This document shows, piece after piece, positions 36,373 through 43,607 of a stretch of 64,000 nt of DNA (positions are counted from its first letter, which is position 1; every line of letters begins with the position of its first letter). This stretch comes from CBDCZY01 sp965224745. Lineage in GTDB: Bacteria; Pseudomonadota; Gammaproteobacteria; Methylococcales; Methylomonadaceae. The notes under the pieces were generated by a model. That model searched no databases. It was not told where the DNA came from and saw only the letters and a list, made by a program, of their open reading frames with translations. Made by a program: the position numbers and the translations under genes. The DNA lies in assembly GCA_965224745.1 (NCBI GenBank), contig CBDCZY010000010.1:124001-188000 (forward strand). The letters are read 5' to 3'.

Positions 36373-37599
36373 CTAGAAAAACCAATAAGTGACTAAAATT
36401 GCAGCTAAGATGCCACCTAAATCGGCCATTATCCCACACATGGCAGCGTGTCTTATGTTTTTTATGCCCACTGAGCCGAAATAAACCGTTAGTACATAAA
36501 AAGTAGTTTCAGTGCTTCCTTGTACCACACAAACCAAACGTCCGACCAATGAATCTGGGCCTGCATGCTGCATGGTTTCAATCATTAACGCACGAGCTCC
36601 ACTACCGCTAAACGGCTTAATCAACGCAGTTGGAAGTGCGTCTACGAATTGATCATCGAGGGAAAACAATCTGACACACTGTTTAATTATTTCAGCGATG
36701 TAGTCGAGCGCGCCACTCCCTCTAAAGACCCCTATGGCCACCAACATGGCCACTAAAAAAGGAATAATAGTTACTGCTGTTTTAAAACCCTCTTTAGCGC
36801 CTTCGATAAATGCTTCATAGGCGTTAATACGGCTGTAAATAGACCCTAGTATAAATGCAATAATCAATGAAAATAGAAGTAGGTGGCTCATTTGTGCCGA
36901 CTGTTGCAGCATGGTTTCCTGGTCTAGGGTTGAAAAGTAGGTCAAAATAGCGACGATAACTGCGGTAAAACTAGCCAAATAAAACAAAATAACCCGGTTC
37001 AATAAGTTGATTTTTTGTATCCATGCTACGGTTAGCAACCCAGTCATTGTCGAGCAGTAAGTCGCCATTAGGATTGGGATAAATACATCGGTAGGGTCGG
37101 TTGCGCCTAATTGAGCTCGATAGGTAAAGATAGTTACGGGCAGCAGAGTGACTGAGGACGTGTTAATTACTAAAAATAAAATTTGCTCATTGGTAGCATC
37201 TTCTGCGCTTGGGTTGAGCGTTTGCAGTTCTTTCATCGCCTTTATGCCCATTGGTGTCGCAGCGTTATCCAGCCCTAGCATATTGGCTGACATGTTCATT
37301 ACCATGGAACCTAATGCAGGGTGTCGGCGTGGAATGTTGGGCATGAGCCGACACAACAGAGGGGACAAAAAATGGGTTAATGCATTCACAAAACCGCTTT
37401 TTTCTCCTATTTTCATGATGCCTAACCAAAAAGATAAAACCCCGGTTAGCCCTAATGCAATTTCAAAGGCTGTTTTGGCCTGAGTGAAGATGGCTCCCAT
37501 CAATTCTTGAAAGATTAGAGAGTTACCTAATACAAGGTATTGGAACAGAGAAGTGATAAATGCGATAAGAAAGAGGGAGGTCCAAATTTTATTTAACAC
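36373..37599 (-). CDS. Nucleoside-recognition (SpmA/SpmB-like) membrane protein
   Basis: This 408-residue integral membrane protein has about ten hydrophobic segments. The N-terminal half contains ALTGVLSFWLGIMKIGE-like and MVMNMSANMLGLDNAATPMG; the C-terminal half has AVTIIPFLVAMLVAIGVFRG and FSGSGARALMIETM. The pattern is of a fusion of SpmA- and SpmB-type nucleoside-recognition domains, common in Gammaproteobacteria. Function is uncertain; the Bacillus proteins affect spore maturation, but here a transport role is usually presumed. It starts 12 bases upstream of mtaB, so the two may be cotranscribed. Confidence 0.9.
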   Translation of the reverse strand: MLNKIWTSLFLIAFITSLFQYLVLGNSLIFQELMGAIFTQAKTAFEIALGLTGVLSFWLGIMKIGEKSGFVNALTHFLSPLLCRLMPNIPRRHPALGSMVMNMSANMLGLDNAATPMGIKAMKELQTLNPSAEDATNEQILFLVINTSSVTLLPVTIFTYRAQLGATDPTDVFIPILMATYCSTMTGLLTVAWIQKINLLNRVILFYLASFTAVIVAILTYFSTLDQETMLQQSAQMSHLLLFSLIIAFILGSIYSRINAYEAFIEGAKEGFKTAVTIIPFLVAMLVAIGVFRGSGALDYIAEIIKQCVRLFSLDDQFVDALPTALIKPFSGSGARALMIETMQHAGPDSLVGRLVCVVQGSTETTFYVLTVYFGSVGIKNIRHAAMCGIMADLGGILAAILVTYWFF

Positions 37600-37681
37600 A
37601 GCCGCTGGGGGAAATAGCTTGAAACAGTAGAGCCAAATAACGAAATTAATATGCTCAAGTCATCTAGAAAAAAGTTGTAGG

Positions 37682-38629
37682 TCAAGAGTTACTTCGGTTG
37701 TTAATTTGTTGGGTCAGTATTTCTCTCAGTTTTTTGTAAAAAGGGTCAATAGCGGTGTCGGTGATTAAAATGTCTGCATCTATATCAAGCCGTCTGGTTG
37801 ATCCATTTTGGGTAATTTGAATATAATACCCACCCTGATCTCCGCAATCGGGGCAACCGATTGTCTTTGGTAACTCCAAAAATGCAGAGTAATTCAGAAG
37901 TTCAGTTAGTTTTGACCAATCTTGTTGTGTATATCGTTGGTTTACATTTACAAGTTCTAATGTTTCATCGCCTCTAGGGATATTTTGATAATTCAACGAA
38001 GTCGGTGTAATAGTTATTTCCTGAGTACAATATCCAATACAGAAGCCAGCGTATCGGCCGAATTTTATTTCTGTTATAGCATCATCGTTTTCGTCTGCTT
38101 GACCTGGGTTAACGGGTGTTAAAGAGATTAAATCTACTTGATCAGGGACTCCTCCAAATAATTGAACCCTGCCGATGACAGAAGCCTCTTCTTCAGAAAT
38201 GCTTGTGTCTGGTTTGGATTCTGTTTCAAAGAACATTATCACCAAAAAATCAGAGTGCTGCTGATCCTGTTTTTGAAGGTCGAGTGTAATAACTTTGGTA
38301 TGACTATTTCTTAATGATTGTTGATGAAGCTCAGAAATAGCACCTTTTACTAATTTATCTTCATTAAAGGTTTCAATAATAAGTTCTCTTTGAGTAAGCT
38401 CGGCTTCGGTTATTTTTGTGATATTAAAAACATCAGGGCTGACTTGCCGCATTTCCACTTCATACAGGCGGTCTTCGCCAGTATCAACGCAGGGCAACCT
38501 GGCTTCACCAGAAACTGGGTCATAAGTTGTTATACAGTCAATGGAGTCGGCTTTTCCATTCGAAACTAGAAAAAAAATGAAGAAAAATCCAAAAAGCAGG
38601 ATAGATAAACGTGTCACCACAACCCCCAT
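37682..38629 (-). CDS. Secreted protein of unknown function
   Basis: ATG at 38629 is preferred as it begins a clean signal peptide (SILLFGFFFIFFLVSNGKAD); a start 33 bases earlier is possible. The mature part of about 290 residues has an N-terminal domain with two Cys (IDCITTYDPVSGEARLPCVD) and a C-terminal domain. The latter has the paired Cys segments FGRYAGFCIGYCTQEITITP and IGCPDCGDQGGYYIQITQNG, a pattern like DUF6438-type proteins; this likeness is from memory and tentative. The Cys pairs could form disulfides in the periplasm. The MITE-A copy at 38705-38870 lies about 75 bases upstream and may contain its promoter. Confidence 0.6.
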   Translation of the reverse strand: MGVVVTRLSILLFGFFFIFFLVSNGKADSIDCITTYDPVSGEARLPCVDTGEDRLYEVEMRQVSPDVFNITKITEAELTQRELIIETFNEDKLVKGAISELHQQSLRNSHTKVITLDLQKQDQQHSDFLVIMFFETESKPDTSISEEEASVIGRVQLFGGVPDQVDLISLTPVNPGQADENDDAITEIKFGRYAGFCIGYCTQEITITPTSLNYQNIPRGDETLELVNVNQRYTQQDWSKLTELLNYSAFLELPKTIGCPDCGDQGGYYIQITQNGSTRRLDIDADILITDTAIDPFYKKLREILTQQINNRSNS

Positions 38630-38704
38630 AACAATACCAAATTTTAACAAATATAATACCACTCTTATTCTGGTTCCTCACCAAAATAAAAACAGTTAAG
38701 GCAC

Positions 38705-38870
38705 TAAGGAGCGAGGATTTAATAATATCCGAATTTTGACTTGTTTTTTTCCGTCTTCCTCGTTGTATTAATGGGTTGCGTAGCCTTTTATGCGCCTGTT
38801 TATACTCTTTGGATACGAACAAAAATCCTGCATCAAGCTTTCGGATATTATTAGACCTTCGATCCTAATG
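38705..38870. repeat. MITE-A, nearly complete copy
   Basis: Terminal repeats are TAAGGAGCGAGGATTTAATA at 38704-38723 and, in complement, TAGGATCGAAGGTCTAATAA at the other end. The core has drifted (GGGTTGCGTAGCCTTTTATG) relative to the copies at 7685 and 50137, so this copy is older. It lies just upstream of the secreted protein of unknown function. Confidence 0.8.
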
Positions 38871-39213
38871 AAGTTCAGTTAAAAAATGTAGGCCATATAT
38901 CTGTGAAACCAGTCGGAAAAATCGTTCTTTACGTGTTTGGTTTGGTCTTGATACGAACTTGGCTTTGCAGTGAAATGAATAGCAGCAATACTCTTCAGAG
39001 AACCTGAATTCTGGAAGGTTGAGGTGTGTATATAGATTATTATGACTGTTTTACTTTGATTTAAGTCTAAATCAGCTTGCGGTATCTAAACGGACTAGGT
39101 GTAAAAATGCTTCTATAGGTATGAAACATCTATAGAAAATCCCTTTACACCTTGGGTAAAGTATAAAGGGAAGAGGTATAGCAACTTAAGGATGAAGTTT
39201 TGTTATGAAGTGA
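38871..39213. other. Intergenic region without a recognised gene
   Basis: This stretch of about 340 bases lies between the MITE-A copy and the hairpin after the AAEQP-repeat gene. No coding frame, RNA motif or IS scar was recognised here on either strand. Confidence 0.5.
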
Positions 39214-39240
39214 AGGTAGCGGGAACATTTCCCGCCACCT
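39214..39240. terminator. Hairpin at the end of the AAEQP-repeat gene
   Basis: AGGTAGCGGGAA, loop CAT, TTCCCGCCACCT form a 12-bp stem with one mismatch. It lies 27 bases after the stop codon of the minus-strand gene. No long T-run follows on either strand, so termination may be partial. Confidence 0.55.
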
Positions 39241-39266
39241 CTTTTGAGGATCTGATTGTCGAAATA

Positions 39267-40463
39267 TTATGAACCCATCAACCGACATTTGTTGGTGTGG
39301 TCTGACATATCATGCCAAAATTCATATCCTTCTGGACAATTTCCTAGAGCATCAGGCATTGGCATTTCAGCCATTGGTTGCTCTGCTGCAGGCTGCTCTG
39401 CTGCGAGTTGCTCTGCTGCGAGTTGCTCTGCTGCGGGTTGCTCTGCTGCGGGCTGCTCTGCTGCGGGTTGCTCTGCTGCGGGCTGCTCTGCTGCGGGTTG
39501 CTCTGCTGCAGGCTGCTCTGCTGCGGGCTGCTCTGCTGCGGGTTGCTCTGCTGCAGGCTGCTCTGCTGCAGGCTGCTCTGCTGCAGGTTGATCTGCTGCA
39601 GGTTGCTCTGCTGCAGGTTCTTCCTGCATAGGGTGATTATGCGTTCCTCCAGGATCCATTTCAGGTATCATAGGAGCGTTTTGTTCCAGTTGGGCTGAGT
39701 TAGGATTATTAAATTGATGTCCAAACAAATCAATATCCGCATCAGATGGTCTGATAGTCATTTCTTCGCCATCGCCACATTTAGCTGGGAGCGGATTCAT
39801 TTCCATATCCCTGACAACTTCGAAGTAAGGCGTATAGTCAGTAGTTACTCTCTGATGAGGTGCTGTTATAAAACGTGATCCTGCAGTACCAATCCAAGCG
39901 CTTAGCGTATTTCCTCTACAGTACTGCAGAACAGGAACTTCGACCCGGAGTTTTGTGTAGCAACTGTGTTCTTTAAACTTTGGCAATTTTGTTTTAAATT
40001 CAAGATCTTCATACAAATCATTATTAAAGCCACCGCTTGGAGAATTAAGCCATTTGAGCGCGCGAGCATCTTTCTCTTTGAGGCCATGACTGTAAAAGGG
40101 AACGACCGGTCCTTTGACCACATCAATTCTTCTCCAATTGGTGGTATAACGGGCTTTGGTTGACATAAAAGCGTTGGCGAAATGCTTTTCACCGTCACGA
40201 GTACTCGTATAAAAATCACTAGGTGGCAGCGCTTCGCTGTTAGGTAAAATGGCAACGACACCCATGGTGTTAAAGTGTTGTCCGTTTTCGTGGGTGCAAT
40301 CGTGGCCTATGCTCATGGATAGTCTAGGTGAAGACCCTTCCTTGTATTGACGTGCCTCATCGCCAAGAATTACAGCGTTTTCAGGTGCTATGTTGGCGTG
40401 ACCGAAGGCATTACACGACAAAGCGACCCCTATCAAAGATATATATTTCAGCTTATTTATCAT
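39267..40463 (-). CDS. Secreted protein with N-terminal His and AAEQP repeats
   Basis: In this 398-residue exported protein the signal peptide (about 1-21, ending in CNAFG) would leave a mature chain starting HANIAPENAVI. The first 60 residues, with a Gly-His-Asp-Cys segment (LSMSIGHDCTHENGQHFNTM), loosely recall YcnI/DUF1775 copper-binding proteins, where the N-terminal His is a metal ligand; this is tentative. Residues 60-265 match nothing I recognise but contain several Cys. A low-complexity tract of 16 pentapeptides of the AAEQP type follows, then a C-terminal Cys-containing end (LGNCPEGYEFWHDMSD). The repeats are probably an extended surface spacer. It stands alone with its own hairpin downstream. 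Confidence 0.68.
   Translation of the reverse strand: MINKLKYISLIGVALSCNAFGHANIAPENAVILGDEARQYKEGSSPRLSMSIGHDCTHENGQHFNTMGVVAILPNSEALPPSDFYTSTRDGEKHFANAFMSTKARYTTNWRRIDVVKGPVVPFYSHGLKEKDARALKWLNSPSGGFNNDLYEDLEFKTKLPKFKEHSCYTKLRVEVPVLQYCRGNTLSAWIGTAGSRFITAPHQRVTTDYTPYFEVVRDMEMNPLPAKCGDGEEMTIRPSDADIDLFGHQFNNPNSAQLEQNAPMIPEMDPGGTHNHPMQEEPAAEQPAADQPAAEQPAAEQPAAEQPAAEQPAAEQPAAEQPAAEQPAAEQPAAEQPAAEQPAAEQLAAEQLAAEQPAAEQPMAEMPMPDALGNCPEGYEFWHDMSDHTNKCRLMGS
39376..39615. repeat. Tandem 15-base repeat, 16 units
   Basis: The unit is GGNTGCTCTGCTGCN on the plus strand, encoding Ala-Ala-Glu-Gln-Pro in the gene on the minus strand. Most units are near-identical in DNA, so the array has expanded recently and its length is likely to vary between strains. 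Long open frames on the opposite strand here are by-products of the repeat. Confidence 0.92.
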
Positions 40464-41057
40464 ATTTCTCTATTCCTAATTCCTTAACATTTTAGTTTGA
40501 AATCATGTTGCCAAAATCGACTGACATACATGCTGGCAGAACTGATGTCTGCCAAGTCCTGTAGTGCAACCTCTGTGCCAAAAAAAAGATCATTAAATAC
40601 AGTTAGATAGAAAATAGAAATCTTAAACTATGTTATTACACAGCTTATTCCGGTGATATGACATGATTTTGTGATGTTTGGTTAGTTATCAGCAACTGAT
40701 CTCTTTGAACTACTGAGCAAAAAAATGAGTAAAACTTGGTTTGTCAACAGAGCTTGAACAGCTGCCAACATACATCTGGAATAGGCCGAAGTTATTTTAA
40801 CGACAATGTGAATGATTGATGAAACCGGACTTCAGCAGTGGGCCTAACTCTTCAAACCAATAAACAAAAATAGCTTTTAAATTAATTAGCAAAATATGCC
40901 TTTTGATCTCATAGTCAAATTTAAATTCTTGGTGTGACAATTTGTCGCATTGACTATTGAATGCATAGTTTATTACTGTAAAAAGTCGTCAAAAAAATCC
41001 ATAACAAAGAAGTGATATGCTTGCAATTTTTAGTACATGACTAAGGAAAATAATCAA
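40464..41057. other. Intergenic promoter region between divergent secreted proteins
   Basis: About 590 bases lie between the AAEQP-repeat gene (minus) and the first paralog (plus). No gene was recognised. It must contain the promoters of both; the last 150 bases before the plus-strand gene are AT-rich with GTGTGACAATTTGTCGCATT, a short imperfect palindrome at about 40931 that could bind a regulator. Confidence 0.5.
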
Positions 41058-41900
41058 ATGAAAATGTTGAAAAATCTAAGATCATTACTTGTCGCCTTAT
41101 TCGGGTTGGTTTTTATGCCGCCAGTTATTTTGGCTAATTCGTCATTCGACTCGCGATCAATTAATGCTACCTGGGAATTATGGACCAATACCAGCCCTGG
41201 AGGAGGTGGTTCAGTTGTAGCGACAACGGATACCCAAGCTATTTCAGCCAGCGACAGTGTCAATCCTGATTTTACGGACTTTCACTCAAGTCCCGGCACC
41301 GATACTGAGCTTTGGGATATCGATTTTAACAATGATATGATTACCCTCACTTATACCAGTATCGTTAAACAGGACAATACACATCAGTATATGTACTTGA
41401 GTCCTATGGGTATTCACTTTACCGATACCGATAATAATCTTCCAGACATAGGGGGGGTTAGTGTCGAAAATACCAACTTACCGTTTGGGTTTAATACCGG
41501 TTTAGTGACCTATGACGCCAACAATATTTGGATTGATCTAAACGGATCAATGTGCCATTTTATTTCGATGGGCAGCATGCCTGCTTGTATCAATCCACAA
41601 AGCCCTACTGGCTACGATAACCAGATTATCCTTAAGGTGGCTTTTAGCGGTGCTACTGCAGAAGCCATAGATGTGACGCGTATCGACGCTTTGTTTGACT
41701 GGGCTGAAACAGAGTTTCCTCAATATTTTCCTTCCCACCAATCGTCACAAGAAATTAACGGGTATCATGCGCGTTATTACCCTTCGGTTGATAATTATCT
41801 GGGTACTAAAGACGGTCGAATTTTTGTTTATGGTGCTCCTTTTGGAGGTATGCTTGATGTTGGTGATCTTGAGAGTTGGTTACAGCAGAATGGTTTGTAG
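41058..41900 (+). CDS. Secreted protein, paralog 1 of a tandem pair
   Basis: ATG at 41058 is chosen (AAGGA ten bases upstream); an ATG 21 bases earlier lacks a site. A signal peptide (about 1-26, ending VILANS) is followed by a domain of about 170 residues shared with the next gene: NATWELWTNTSP, LWDIDFNNDMITLTYTSIV, QYMYLSPMGIHFTD and NNIWIDLNGSMCHF with MPAC. The C-terminus is a different small domain (RIDALFDWAETEFPQYFPSH, HARYYPSVDNYLGTKDGRIF), seen at the ends of many secreted proteobacterial proteins. Its function is unknown. The conserved Cys-His and Met-Pro-Ala-Cys cluster could bind metal. It lies 308 bases before its paralog. Confidence 0.75.
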   Translation: MKMLKNLRSLLVALFGLVFMPPVILANSSFDSRSINATWELWTNTSPGGGGSVVATTDTQAISASDSVNPDFTDFHSSPGTDTELWDIDFNNDMITLTYTSIVKQDNTHQYMYLSPMGIHFTDTDNNLPDIGGVSVENTNLPFGFNTGLVTYDANNIWIDLNGSMCHFISMGSMPACINPQSPTGYDNQIILKVAFSGATAEAIDVTRIDALFDWAETEFPQYFPSHQSSQEINGYHARYYPSVDNYLGTKDGRIFVYGAPFGGMLDVGDLESWLQQNGL

Positions 41901-42208
41901 AGCTATTCCCCAGTGATGATATCGGTAAGAAGCGAGCAAGCGGCTGTAAAGCGAACCGTGGAAAACAGCTGAGGATAAGCTCATTAAACTATGTTAAATA
42001 ATATACATTTAATGCTTTAAATAACATAGTAATATTTATTTACTCTATTTTCTTTCTTAAGGAGGGTGTTATTTTCTTTTAAAACAACTAGTTATATTTT
42101 ATGGCGCAAGTTGTGCGTAAAATATTTGTTTTAGTTACCACTGATTTTTTCAGTGACATTCTTGTAGTAATTTTTTGTATACATATTTCATGGAAATTGG
42201 AGGATTAA
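41901..42208. other. Spacer between the tandem paralogs
   Basis: An AT-rich gap of about 300 bases without a supported gene. A promoter for the second paralog is likely here, since it also has its own strong GGAGG site. No terminator was recognised after the first paralog. Confidence 0.5.
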
Positions 42209-43252
42209 ATGAGTGAATTTCAACCTAAACTGAAACTGATAAGTCGCTTAGCCCTTTCGGGTTTGGTGATGGGTGTCAGTTTTCAACCAGGTATTGCTGG
42301 GGCTGCTTCTTTCGACGGAAGTCCCATAAAAATTGATTACGAACTGTGGCAAGGAACAAGCCCTAACATCTTGGCAACGACTAACAGCACAACAGTGACT
42401 GCAAGCGATGGAACAATTCCTGATGTAAAGGATTACGATATCGTACAGGCGGGTGATGGTACTCAGAATTGGGATATCGATTTCAACGGTGGGAATATTA
42501 CTTTTACCTACACCAGCATAACAGCGCAAGACGAAGCTAACCAGTTTATGCATTTGTCACCACAAGGGTTTCATATTTCTGACGTGAACGATGTGTTTCC
42601 TGACTTGACGAATGTCGTTTTGACGAATAACAACCCGTTTTTTGGTTATAAAGAAAATTTGCTGCGTTTTAACGAAAACAACATCTGGATAGATCTCAAT
42701 GGCTCAATGTGTCATTTCCAAGCAGGTGGCGGTATGCCGGCGTGTGATGACGATGTAGGTAGCGACAGTACGACGGGGTTTAACAACGAACTCACTTTCA
42801 TGGTTTCATTTATGGAAGATGCTGAGCCAGAAGTACCGGCAGAACCAGAACCTCCAGTTGAGCCAGAAGTACCAGCAGAGCCAGAAGTACCAGCAGAGCC
42901 AGAAGTACCAGCAGAGCCAGAAGTACCAGCAGAGCCAGAAGTACCAGCCGAGCCAGAAGTACCAGCAGAGCCAGAAGTACCAGCAGAGCCAGAAGTACCA
43001 GCCGAGCCAGAAGTACCAGCCGAGCCAGAAGTACCAGCCGAGCCAGAAGTACCGGCAGAGCCTGAACCAGAAGCACCAGCAGAACCTGTTGTTCCTGAAG
43101 TATCTATGCCAGATCCGGCAGAACAAGGCCCAGCTACAGGTGGTGATGGCGGCAGTGCTGCTAATCCTAATGCAGTTCCTTTGCCAGCAGGTGTATGGTT
43201 ATTCCTGAGCGGCGTATTAGGACTTGGCGCTTTGCGTCGTCGCAATAAATAG
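42209..43252 (+). CDS. Secreted paralog 2 with EPEVPA repeats and VPLPA sorting signal
   Basis: A GGAGG site lies five bases before the ATG. The 347-residue protein has a signal peptide (about 1-31, ending AGAAS) and the same domain as paralog 1 (KIDYELWQGTSP, NWDIDFNGGNITFTYTSI, NNIWIDLNGSMCHF, then GGGMPAC). Thirteen hexapeptide units of the EPEVPA type follow, then the C-terminal signal VPLPAGVWLFLSGVLGLGAL with a basic end RRRNK. This is the VPLPA-CTERM type, recognised and cleaved by an exosortase-like enzyme in Gram-negatives. So paralog 2 is likely placed on the cell surface, while paralog 1 is probably soluble. A strong terminator follows. Confidence 0.82.
   Translation: MSEFQPKLKLISRLALSGLVMGVSFQPGIAGAASFDGSPIKIDYELWQGTSPNILATTNSTTVTASDGTIPDVKDYDIVQAGDGTQNWDIDFNGGNITFTYTSITAQDEANQFMHLSPQGFHISDVNDVFPDLTNVVLTNNNPFFGYKENLLRFNENNIWIDLNGSMCHFQAGGGMPACDDDVGSDSTTGFNNELTFMVSFMEDAEPEVPAEPEPPVEPEVPAEPEVPAEPEVPAEPEVPAEPEVPAEPEVPAEPEVPAEPEVPAEPEVPAEPEVPAEPEVPAEPEPEAPAEPVVPEVSMPDPAEQGPATGGDGGSAANPNAVPLPAGVWLFLSGVLGLGALRRRNK
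42824..43057. repeat. Tandem 18-base repeat, 13 units
   Basis: The unit GAGCCAGAAGTACCAGCA encodes Glu-Pro-Glu-Val-Pro-Ala. The second unit is divergent (EPEPPV), the rest nearly identical at DNA level, indicating recent expansion. It lies between the conserved domain and the sorting signal, the place of a wall- or membrane-spanning stalk. Confidence 0.92.
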
Positions 43253-43280
43253 CGCTATCTGAGGCTTTTTTAGAAGAGGG

Positions 43281-43314
43281 GCCCGGTCATCATGGGATGA
43301 GGCCGGGCTTTTTT
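43281..43314 (+). terminator. Rho-independent terminator after paralog 2
   Basis: GCCCGGTCATC, loop ATGG, GATGAGGCCGGGC form a GC-rich stem with a 2-base bulge, followed by TTTTTT. It starts 28 bases after the stop codon. It should separate paralog 2 from the receptor gene at 43608. Confidence 0.87.
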
Positions 43315-43607
43315 ATGTTTTAATACTCGCGTTGTAGTTCAATAACATGCTGCTTGTCGAATTGATTCTCAAGAGAGAATTAACTTGAAAAAGCGAATTT
43401 TGACTTTGCTACCTCAAGATTAAGACTGCCTTGATAAGGTTGTTTTTGTGATGAATGATTTGAGATTGTAACGTCACAAGTAATATTGATTTACTTTTAG
43501 CCCCCTCATGGATGATTGAAGAAACCTTTGCAAAACTAATAATAAGCAGCATCAAAAACCCGCTTGTTGTTTTTACGATAAGCCGCTTCTCGTCTGGACT
43601 AAATTAG

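Noticed and set aside
39256..39698. Long open frames on the plus strand rich in Cys, Leu and Ala
   Set aside because: They are opposite-strand readings of the 15-base repeat in the secreted protein gene and have no ribosome site.
42824..43057. Possible CRISPR-like array
   Set aside because: Units are contiguous with no unique spacers and encode a protein repeat in frame.
42712..43245. Minus-strand frames rich in Gly, Ser, Trp and Leu opposite the EPEVPA repeats
   Set aside because: By-products of the 18-base repeat; the plus-strand gene has a signal peptide, a conserved domain and a sorting signal.
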